64,000 nucleotides of DNA. It comes from Megaustenia siamemsis. Lineage: Eukaryota > Mollusca > Gastropoda > Stylommatophora > Ariophantidae. The position numbers and the translations under genes are program-made. The notes beneath the pieces are model-generated. The model did no database searches. It was given only the letters and a program-made list of their open reading frames with translations, and was not told where the DNA came from. This document shows positions 55,650 through 64,000 of the stretch, piece by piece (the stretch's first letter is position 1; every line of letters starts with the position of its first letter). The stretch spans positions 17,317,296-17,381,295 of the forward strand of contig JAVIAB010000049.1 of assembly GCA_032433765.1 (NCBI GenBank), given 5' to 3'.

Positions 55650-56178
55650 TTATTGAAATAGACAAAAGAATAGGTATGGCAAAAATACCATGAAACATAT
55701 ACTCACATCAAAACAAATAACACCAGGGTTAAACCTAAGAATAGCAAAATATTACATCTTCTCAATATTCCTGTATGGTGCAGAAACATGGACATTAGAC
55801 AAGAAAACAGAACAGAAAATTGAAGGCTTTGAAATGTGGATCTATAGAAGAAAAGGTAGAATTGGATGGAAAGAAAAGAAAACAAGCGTTGAAGTTTTAA
55901 AACAGCTAAAAATTAAAAGAGAACTACTAAACACAATTAGAACAAGACAAATGAAATTTTTTGGGCATGTTAAAAGACACAACAGCCTAACACAAGTAAT
56001 ATTGGAAGGTAAAATACAAGGTAAAAGAGGCAGACCAAGACTAACATGGACGAGTAACATCAAAAGATGGACAAGTCAGCCTATGACAATCTGCACCATC
56101 AAAGCAAGAGACAGAGCGGAATGACGCTCCACGGTAGCCAACCTTCGATGCGGAGACGGCACTCGATGATAATGATGA
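55650..56178 (+). mobile_element. LINE-A remnant
   Basis: A 144-codon frame from MKHILTSKQITPGLNLRIAK to GKRGRPRLTWTSNIKRW, with two codons missing in KRGRGRPR. It ends at RDRAE-stop, then the GATGATAATGATG tail. Confidence 0.93.
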
Positions 56179-56245
56179 AATAAGAGTTATCCTCATGGGC
56201 GATCACTACGCACCACACTCGGATTGCGCTATTTTTTACAACTAG

Positions 56246-56254
56246 CCCCAATCC

Positions 56255-56289
<35 letters not shown>
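56246..56289. repeat. (TA)n microsatellite
   Basis: A perfect TA run of about 22 units, followed by poly-T. Confidence 0.96.
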
Positions 56290-56296
<7 letters not shown>

Positions 56297-56639
56297 TCCT
56301 CCATCTAATACGAAAACATTTCATTGGTCATAAATTCAAAACGTGATCACTTAATACTTGACTGACCTAGGGACCTGAATAGAATCTAGTCCCCAGCGGA
56401 CAGACACAGACTCAGCCCATTACCAGATTCAAGATTCATGCCAACAAATGAATGCAACATCTCCAGCCACATTTTACAAGCGGCCAATCCCAAAAGCATC
56501 ATATCAGTTTCCAGTTCCTACATCCGCCTTCTCGTCCATTTTTATGATTATTAAAATGGCAGAGTGTGTGATATGGCCGTCCAGACTGCAGACGTCTCCG
56601 CCGGGTAGAGAATTGCGTGCATAGGGTAATGTGGCAGAA
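56290..56639. other. Spacer
   Basis: I see no gene or repeat. Confidence 0.45.
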
Positions 56640-57185
56640 TCTGAGATAGACAGACACCTTATCGTCTGTTGATGAGCTATTCTATGGCAGCGATAAAGAC
56701 GTATGGTAGGACTGACAGAATTGCGGAATCTCAGATAGACAGACATTTTATGGTTTGTTGATGAGCTATTCTATGGCAGCGATAAAGACGTATGGTAGGA
56801 CTGACAGAATTGCGGAATCTCAGATAGACAGACATTTTATGGTTTGTTGATGAGCTATTCTATGGCAGCGATAAAGACGTATGGTAGGACTGACAGAATT
56901 GCGGAATCTCAGATAGACAGACATTTTATGGTTTGTTGATGAGCTATTCTATGGCAGCGATAAAGACGTATGGTAGGACTGACAGAATTGCGGAATCTCA
57001 GATAGACAGACATTTTATGGTTTGTTGATGAGCTATTCTATGGCAGCGATAAAGACGTATGGTAGGACTGACAGACTTGCGGAATCTCAGATAGACAGAC
57101 ATTTTATGGTTTGTTGATGATTTATTCGATGAGAGCGGTACTGATATATATGGTAGGAATGGCAGACTTGCGGAATCTGATATAG
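56640..57185. repeat. 89-bp minisatellite
   Basis: About six copies of GACAGACATTTTATGGTTTG then TTGATGAGCTATTCTATGGC, AGCGATAAAGACGTATGGTA and GGACTGACAGAATTGCGGAA (spacing 89 bp, 56738 to 56827). The outer copies diverge and grade into the 24-bp array, which reuses GATGAGCTAT and CAGACAT. Confidence 0.95.
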
Positions 57186-57664
57186 ACAGACATACATACG
57201 ATGAGCTATACAGACATACGATGAGCTATACAGACATACATACGATGAGCTATACAGACATACGTACGGTGAGCTATACAGAAATATATACGATGAGCTA
57301 TACAGAAATATATACGATGAGCTATACAGAAATATATACGAAGAGCTATACATACATATATACGATGAGCTATACAGAAATATATACGAAGAGCTATACA
57401 GACATATATACGATGAGCTATACAGAAATATATACGAAGAGCTATACAGACATATATACGATGAGCTATACATAAACATATACGATGAGCAATACAGACA
57501 TATATACGATGAGCTATACATAAACATATACGATGAGCAATACAGACATATACGATGAGCTATACAGAAATATATACGATGAGCTAAGCAGAAATATATA
57601 CGAAGAGCTATACAGACATATATACGATGAGCTATACAGACATATACGATGAGCTATACAGAAA
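57186..57664. repeat. 24-bp minisatellite, left part
   Basis: About 20 copies of CAGACATATATACGATGAGC plus TATA, with AAATATATACGAAG and shorter variants. It is split from 58295-58665 by a SINE plus LINE-B insertion. Confidence 0.95.
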
Positions 57665-57877
57665 TAACCGCGATAGCTCAGTGGTTAGTGAACTGGACTA
57701 CAAAGGACAAGAAGTAGGGTTCGATCCCAATTGACGGCTTCCGGTTCACCCAGCCTTTAATGGGTACCGGATTTTTTTTCTGGGAAAGTAAAGCGGCACG
57801 GGCGTAATACCGACCACATTACCCCAAAAATCATGTGCCGAAGGTGTGTAAAATTTATGGGCACTAATACTATATTC
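57665..57877 (+). mobile_element. tRNA-SINE fused to LINE-B
   Basis: Intact A-box (TAGCTCAGTGG) and B-box (GGTTCGATCCC). It ends at CTAATACTATATTC without the usual CCCTATACGCCACTTGGCG end and runs straight into LINE-B. No rest of the SINE follows LINE-B. Confidence 0.9.
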
Positions 57878-58294
57878 ATTCTGACCTATGGAAGCGAATC
57901 ATGGACAACAGACAAATAAATGAAAAGACGATTAGAGGCCACAGAGATGGGATTTATCAGAAGAATGTTGAAAGTTCCCTGGACAGATAAAAAGACCAAT
58001 GAGGAAGTTCTCAAAGAGGCCAACACAAAAAGGGAGCTTTTAAAAAACATCAGAAAGAAGCAATCAACATTTTTCGGGCACATCATGAGAAGAGGAAAGT
58101 TGGAATACTTGGTTACAACTGGCAAAATAAAAGGAAAGAGAGATCGCGGACGACAAAAAGAGAAAATACTGGATAGCTTGGTGTCATGGCATGGAAAACA
58201 GTCAACAACAGAACTGATACGATGCACTGTAGATAGAAGATTGTGGAGGGACATGATCGCCTACGCCAACCGGCAGGGTACATGATGATGATGA
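57878..58294 (+). mobile_element. LINE-B, open frame, fused to the SINE
   Basis: ATTCTGACCTATGGAAGCGA onward. A 121-codon frame (57920-58285) from MKRRLEATEMGFIRRMLKVP to GRQKEKILDSLVSWHGKQST and WRDMIAYANRQGT is intact to the terminal TGA, with a (GAT)n tail. One upstream stop lies at about 57918. Confidence 0.93.
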
Positions 58295-58665
58295 TGATAC
58301 AGACACATATATACGATGACCTATACTGCCATTTATTTGATGAGCTATACAGACATATATAAATGATGAGCTATACAGACATATATACGATGAGATATAC
58401 AGGCATACAATGAGCTATTACAGACATAAATACAATGAGCTATACAGACATAAATACAATGAGCTATACAGACATAAATACAATGAGCTATACAGACATA
58501 AATACAATGAGCTATACAGACATAAATACAATGAGCTATACAGACATAAATACAATGAGCTATACAGACATAAATACAATGAGCTATACAGACATAAATA
58601 CAATGAGCTATACAGACATAAATACAATGAGCTATACAGACATAAATACAATGAGCTATACAGTT
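58295..58665. repeat. 24-bp minisatellite, right part
   Basis: After three or four diverged units, ten nearly perfect copies of TACAGACATAAATACAATGA plus GCTA (58441 to 58465). The left part has ATATATACGATG and the right part ATAAATACAATG, so the two sides expanded separately. Confidence 0.95.
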
Positions 58666-58784
58666 GTGAGACTTGCAGACCGAGATACAACGCAACTACG
58701 CCCATTAACGTCATTTTGAGAGCGGATGAGTGTTCTTCAGAGCAAGTATAGAAAAGAAAGATAATGAGATTGTTTGTCCATTTT

Positions 58785-58990
58785 GGGTGTGGATATCGAT
58801 TCTCTAGACCATAGTCAACAGCGTGGCAAAGTAACAGACAAACCTAGAAGAGATGGCAAAGCCCAGATCAAGGGATGGACAGTCCTCGATGTCGTTAATG
58901 CACAAGGGTCTACGCCGGACAGAGAAGGGTGGAAGAAAATAGCAAACCTAGCTAGCCTCAATGACTCAAAAGGTCAAAGGTTAAGCAACC
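58785..58990 (+). mobile_element. LINE-like C-terminal remnant
   Basis: KPRRDGKAQIKGWTVLDVVN and DREGWKKIANLASL resemble the R.RW.DNIK.WTG....A..R..W end of LINE proteins. It is weak and could be something else. Confidence 0.45.
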
Positions 58991-59055
58991 ACCGTCGAAC
59001 CACAGCCAGTTATATATGTATTAAGGCCGGCGGACATACAAACATCCAACTAGCG

Positions 59056-59185
59056 TTTACTCTTTCCGTACGTTTCGACGCACTATGCGCCATGCCGACG
59101 TCGGCCGCGTTCGTTTCCTCGTATACCGCACGACTCTCAATCTGAATAGTGTGAACCGTCATCAAACCCTATTCGTTTTACACGT
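59056..59185 (-). mobile_element. piggyBac-like MITE, one end
   Basis: Starts ACTCTTTCCGTACGTTTCGA and matches the reverse complement of 18470-18583 through ACTCTCAAT and GTCATCAAACC. Only this end is present. Confidence 0.75.
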
Positions 59186-59194
59186 CTTGAATCA

Positions 59195-59535
59195 TACTTT
59201 TTTTTCCGTTCGCCAGCTTTTACGTCTGACGAAGTCCCTAGAGACTGGGAACTGAATTTTACGTGTTAATCCATATTTCTCTGGCAGCCGTGTGCACTGT
59301 GATCCCTCGCCGCACAGACAGATAACTCCGACTTCGGAGGTACTCATATTTTTTTTTTTTCCGTTCATGAGTAATTGACGTTTCAAGCCGGGCCTCGCTG
59401 CTGAGACCAGAGGTGGTTGCCGCAGAGAGAAATCATAAATAACAATCCCAACAACCGGTGCAGCCGGGATTTGAACCCACAACATCTCTGTCTCGAGGCC
59501 GGCGTCTTGCCTCAAGACCAGCCAGTCCCTGTTCA
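59195..59535 (-). mobile_element. tRNA-like SINE, fourth type
   Basis: The minus strand starts GGGACTGGCTGGTCTTGAGG and has TGTGGGTTCAAATCCCGGC, a good B-box. The body continues to AAAGCTGGCGAACGG. No other full copy is in the window. Confidence 0.6.
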
Positions 59536-59611
59536 ATTATCTAAACATTAATACATACCATGTTATAAGTTAGATAAATATATAGATCGATTAATACATA
59601 ACGTATTATAC

Positions 59612-60047
59612 TGCTATATAGAACCAATTCTGACCTATGGAAGCGAATCATGGACAGTAGACAAACAAATGAAAACACGATTAGAGGCCACAGAGATGGG
59701 ATTTCTCAGAAGAATGTTGAAAGTTCCATGGACAGCTAAAAGGACCAATGAGGAAGTTCTCAAAGAGGCCAACACAAAAAGGGAGCTCTTAAAAAAACAT
59801 CAGAAAGAAGCAATCAACATTTTTTCGAGCACATCATGAGAAGAGGAAAGTTGGAATACTTGGTTACAACTGGCAAAATAAAAGGAAAGAGAGATTGCGG
59901 ACGACAAAGAGAGAAAATACTGGATAGCTTGGTGTCACGGCATGGAAAACGGTCAACAACAGAACTGATACAATGCGCTGTAGATAGAAGATTGTGGAGG
60001 GACATGATCACCTACGCCAACCGGCAAGGCACATGATCATGATGATG
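59612..60047 (+). mobile_element. LINE-B with 7-bp duplication
   Basis: From CYIEPILTYGSESW to WRDMITYANRQGT and the tail, with a frameshift at about 59795 (an extra A). Flanked by ATTATAC at 59605-59611 and 60048-60054. Confidence 0.9.
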
Positions 60048-60454
60048 ATTATACGTTAGATAAACATAAATATGTAGATTGACTCTTAAAACCATGAGAA
60101 ATGTTGTCTCTGAAATCTCTTCTGTTGCACCGATAAAGAGCCTCTGTACTGAAAGCGTTAACGGTTTCTGCTACATGGCATCAAGACGGCTGACGTTACT
60201 CTAACCACAGCCACCACAGCTCGCGCAAAGGTGAAAACGTCACGCAAGCTGGAGGGTTTTCAGGAATTTCCCTTTCACCCCCTCAGATTGGATAGTTGCC
60301 TGTGTGTGGACAAGGGCATTACTTGTAGACAAATAATAATAAATGAATATTCGGCATGACTTGTACACTGTCCAGGCGAGTTACATGTTGGTCACGGCCG
60401 CTTATTACAACCCCAAAGTGGTTTTTAAGATCCTACTACAGAATTAAATCGCCA
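60048..60454. other. Spacer with dispersed repeat pieces
   Basis: 60228-60290 matches 25080-25135 inverted. 60331-60353 matches the tip of the foldback-like element. I see no gene. Confidence 0.45.
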
Positions 60455-60825
60455 ATCAACCACTAATATCTTCAGTAATAAAGAAAAGACGATGGTCATA
60501 CGTTGGACATGTGATGAGAAGAGATAATAACCGAATAGCAAAGCAAGCCCTCATATGGGAAACAACAGGTAAGAGAAAAAGAGGAAGACCCAGAGAGACA
60601 CTGAGAAGAACGTTGATGAGAGAGGCAAGAGCAGCAGGATTCGGCTCCCTCAATGAGATAGAGCTCCTTGCATAGAACAGAGACAAATGGCGAGATTTGA
60701 TAAAATATCTTTAAAAGAATTGAAAACTGCTAGAGCAAAAATTCAGATAAGAGAAGGAGTATCTTGGTCTACGCCCTATGGGCCGGCTACGGCTCGAAAC
60801 GTCAATAGATAGATAGATAGAACAA
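60455..60825 (+). mobile_element. LINE C-terminal remnant with (GATA)n tail
   Basis: RRWSYVGHVMRRDNNRIAKQ, TGKRKRGRPRETLRRTLMRE, then a stop, NRDKWRDLIKYL and a short ending before TAGATAGATAGATAG. The 3' end (CCCTATGGGCCGGCTACGGC) resembles 41985-42015. It is a separate LINE family. Confidence 0.85.
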
Positions 60826-60854
60826 GGTATTATATTTCACCAATACCAAGATGA

Positions 60855-60855
<1 letters not shown>

Positions 60856-60919
<64 letters not shown>
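60856..60919. repeat. (TC)n microsatellite
   Basis: An almost perfect TC run of about 31 units. Confidence 0.95.
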
Positions 60920-60921
<2 letters not shown>

Positions 60922-61264
60922 GTTCAGGACTCAATCAGAGTAAGGATTCCAGACTCCCACATGAAGTCAGCTGTCAGGCTAAGTATGTTGATCGCCCCCA
61001 CAGACAGAACATCACAATTAGAGTCTGTCAGATCCACTCTGACTGAACACCCGTTAATACGTTGCACTGTGTTCTGCGCCAGTGGCCCAGTGAATCCGAT
61101 TTCAGCCAGCATTTTATTCGGGTTTGCTTTCCCTAGCCTTTGATTGTCCCCCAATCTTCCTGCAAGGCAGCAGATGATCTTTTCTGTAGGGGGATTCTGC
61201 CCTTAGATGGTAGGCCCTCCCAGGTTTACGAGCACCATCTGCCCGAGTCACTAGAGGTGACAAG
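60920..61264. other. Unidentified insert within the MITE
   Basis: A 76-codon minus-strand frame (60924-61154) starts MGDNQRLGKANPNKMLAEIG and ends ESGILTLIES. I recognise no family. The AAGATGATAC at both sides (60848 and 61263) suggests a 10-bp target duplication for this insert. Confidence 0.5.
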
Positions 61265-61502
61265 ATGATACAAGGCCTATAAAAAAGAATATGGTTTGAT
61301 GACAGTTTACACTAATCAAATTGAGAGTGGCGCACTGTGCGGCTAAACGTACATGATCGAATTCAATATGGCGCATGGTGCGGCCGTAACGTACGGAAAG
61401 AGTTATGGAATATTGCATCTCTCGAAACTCTCAAATGTGCCAATCTTTCATATTCTTGTTATGAGCATTATTGTACTAAAATATCACTCATACACATATA
61501 GT

Positions 61503-61763
61503 TAAAAAAAAAGAAAGTAAAGTACCCCCGTCACGCCAAGTGGCGTATAGGGAATATGGTGTTAGTGACCATATATTTTACAGACCTTCGGCACATGATT
61601 TTTGAGGTAATGTGGTCGGTATTACGCCCGTGCCCCTTTACTTTCCAAGAAAAAAAATCCGGTACCCATTAAAGGTTGGGTAAACTGGAAACCATCGGTT
61701 GGGATCGAACCCTACCTCTTGTCCTTTGTTGTCCAGTTCACTGAGCTATCGCGGCTCCTACAA
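61503..61763 (-). mobile_element. tRNA-derived SINE
   Basis: Full-length minus copy, with part of the head deleted between GTGGTTA and GCTCAGT. Flanked by ATATAGT at 61496-61502 and 61764-61770. The tail is AACTATATG-side T-rich. Confidence 0.9.
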
Positions 61764-61954
61764 ATATAGTGACTTTAGAAAAAAAAAAATGTTGTGTCTG
61801 GTGTCATAAGTTGGAACCACTCCTATAACATATTAATTGTAATAATGAGCGGAATGTACTAGTCTAACGATATCTTCATGCATAAATGCTGCAATATTTC
61901 CAGAGTAGAACAAAAATATCACTTTGAGATGACAACCAACAGCTGTGCAGTAAA

Positions 61955-63785
61955 TGATTGTTTGAGAAGAACATAGTCCACACATTGACACTCTACGATG
62001 TGATATATTCAATCATCCACACATTGACACTTTACGGTGTGATATATTCAATCATCCACACACTGACACTTTACGATGTGATATATTCAATCATCCACAC
62101 AGTGACACTTTACGATGTGATAAATTCATTCATCCACACAGTGGCACTTTGCAATGTGATATATTCAGTCATCCGCACAGTGACACTTTACGATGTGATA
62201 ATTCATTCATCCACACAGTGGCACTTTGCGATGTGATATATTCAATCATCCACACAGTGACATTTTACGATGTGATAAATTCAATCATCCACACAGTGAC
62301 ATTTTACGATGTGATAAATTCATTCATCCACACAGTGGCACTTTGCGATGTGATATATTCAGTCATCCGCACAGTGACACTTTACAATGTGATACATCCA
62401 ACCGTCAACACAATGACACTTTGCGATGTGATATATTGACATGATGTGATATATACAACCGTCAACACAATGCCACTTTACGATGTGATATATACAACCG
62501 TCAACACAATGACACTTTGTGATGTGATATATACAACCGTCAACACAATGACATTTTACGATGTGATATATTGACATGATGTGACATATACAACCGTCAA
62601 CACAATGCCACTTTACGATGTGATATATACAACCGTCAACACAATGACACTTTGTGATGTGATATATACAACCGTCAACACAATGACACTTTGTGATGTG
62701 ATATATACAACCGTCAACACAATGACACTTTGTGATGTGATATATACAACCGTCAACACAATGACACTTTGTGATGTGATATGTACAACCGTCAACACAA
62801 TGACATTTTACGATGTGATATATTGACATGATGTGATATATTCAACCGTCAACACAATGACACTTTACGATGTGATATATTGACATGATGTGATATATAC
62901 AACCGTCAACACAATGACACTTTACGATGTGATATATACAACCGTCAACACAATGACACTTTGTGATGTGATATATACAACCGTCAACACAATGACACTT
63001 TGTGATGTGATATATACAACCGTCAACACAATGACACTTTGTGATGTGATATATACAACCGTCAACACAATGACACTTTGTGATGCGATATATACAACCG
63101 TCAACGCAATGACACTTTGTGATGTGATATATACAACCGTCAACACAATGACATTTTACGATGTGATATATTGACATGATGTGATATATGCAACCGTCAA
63201 CACAGTGACACTTTGTGATGTGATATATACAACCGTCAACACAATGACACTTTACGATGTGATATATTGACATGATGTGATATATGCAATCGTCAACACA
63301 ATGACATTTTACGATATGATATATACAACCGTCAACACAATGACACTTTACGATGTGATATATTGACATGATGTGATATATACAACCGTCAACACAATGA
63401 CACTTTGTGATGTGATATATACAACCGTCAACACAATGACATTTTACGATGTGATATATACAACCGTCAACACAATGACACTTTACGATGTGATATATGC
63501 AACCGTCAACATAATGACACTTTACGATGTGATATATACAACCGTCAACACAATGACACTTTACGATGTGATATATACAACCGTCAACACAATGACACTT
63601 TACGATGTGATGTATACAACCGCCAACATAATGACACTTTGCGATGTGATATATACAACCGTCAACACAATGACACTTTACGATGTGATATATGCAACCG
63701 TCAACACAATCACACTTTACGATGTGATATATACAACCGTCAACACAATTACACTTTACGATGTGATATATTGACATGATGTGAT
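61955..63785. repeat. 39-bp minisatellite with interspersed 21-bp inserts
   Basis: About 45 copies of ACAACCGTCAACACAATGAC then ACTTTACGATGTGATATAT (spacing 39 bp, 62641 to 62680). An older CATCCACACAGTGACACTTT form fills 61970-62400. A TTGACATGATGTGATATAT segment is inserted between monomers at about 62437, 62569, 62822, 62878, 63168, 63266, 63360 and 63769. The minus-strand frame of 317 codons is a 13-aa shadow. Confidence 0.96.
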
Positions 63786-64000
63786 ATATTTCCATGACAA
63801 AGATGATAACTTAAGCTATGAGCGTTTGTTATCAACTTGAATGTATCACAGAAGAGTGATACCCACAACACATATCTGCGCAGTTATGAAATTACCCACC
63901 TTCACCCTTCCGCTAGCTGATGGGACGCCCATGGACAAGGTGGAGTACCGGTCTAGCCCTCGATCATGAGTAATTGAGACCACTGTTGGAAGTGGCGGAT
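63786..64000. other. Unique end of window
   Basis: I see nothing recognisable. Confidence 0.4.

Larger units (their letters stand above)
60826..61395 (+). mobile_element. piggyBac-like MITE, interrupted copy
   Basis: AACAAGGTATTATATTTCAC and CAATACCAAGATGATAC (to 60857) match 17778-17796 joined to 18430. After a (TC)n tract and about 350 bp of other sequence, AAGATGATAC repeats at about 61263 and the right end runs to CGTACGGAAAGAGTTA. Confidence 0.65.

Noticed and set aside
62842..63795. 317-codon HIVKCHCVDGCIY repeat protein, zinc-finger-like at first sight
   Set aside because: Shadow of the 39-bp unit; the C/H spacing is fixed by the repeat and both strands are open.

Overview
This window looks like repeat-rich, non-coding nuclear DNA from an animal. 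I see no host gene I can defend. Every recognisable protein-coding stretch belongs to a transposable element. The LINE C-terminal motifs, the tRNA-headed SINEs and the density of long minisatellites resemble what I remember from gastropod mollusc genomes. That assignment is from memory and is tentative. There is no sign of a prokaryote, organelle or exogenous virus.

Layout. 1-8776 is a 27-bp satellite organised in 2.4-2.7 kb higher-order units. From 8777 on, about 18 further tandem arrays alternate with pieces of retroelements. Array unit lengths are 44, 38, 17, 29, 54, 15, 29, 48/47, 74, 28, 44, 92, 96, 30, 89, 24 and 39 bp. By eye the arrays cover about 40% of the window. I use working names for the LINE families. 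LINE-A carries the motifs FADDTVLL and GHVKRHNS and has a (GAT)n tail. LINE-B carries RRMLKVPWTAKKTNEE. LINE-C carries RRMLRIPWTAKKSNE. LINE-D carries DLPNIYTLLIQRRL and NINPAAWEEIS. LINE-E carries GHTLRKP and KVFVEDLCSTGS-stop. LINE-I carries KWFGHV and GRPPKRWIDG. LINE-J has an RNase H domain. All copies are 5'-truncated and most are frameshifted.

The one intact gene is a 425-aa IS630/Tc1/mariner-superfamily transposase (35035-36312). It lies in a complete 2.1-kb transposon (34645-36763) with about 29-bp terminal inverted repeats and a TA duplication, inserted into a 28-bp minisatellite. I count 83 residues between its second D and its E, far from the usual 34.

The window can be read as layers of insertion, because many target-site duplications are still legible. 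LINE-B sits in LINE-A (13.8-14.3 kb). LINE-A sits in a piggyBac-like MITE, itself in a tRNA-SINE (17.5-18.7 kb). A SINE-like element and LINE-C both sit in LINE-I (37.9-38.8 kb). A SINE sits in LINE-I (44.5 kb). An 833-bp MITE sits in LINE-A (49.7-50.6 kb). LINE-A sits in the RNase H domain of LINE-J (52.1 kb).

The most interesting pattern is that several minisatellites are tandem copies of the extreme 3' ends of LINEs found in the same window. The 38-bp array repeats the last 12 codons plus stop of LINE-E. The two 29-bp arrays, about 10 kb apart, each start exactly at the last codons of LINE-D. A 92-bp array repeats a LINE-like C-terminal segment. Two smaller arrays (10 bp, 26 bp) arose inside LINE codons. 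This suggests that LINE 3' ends seed minisatellites here.
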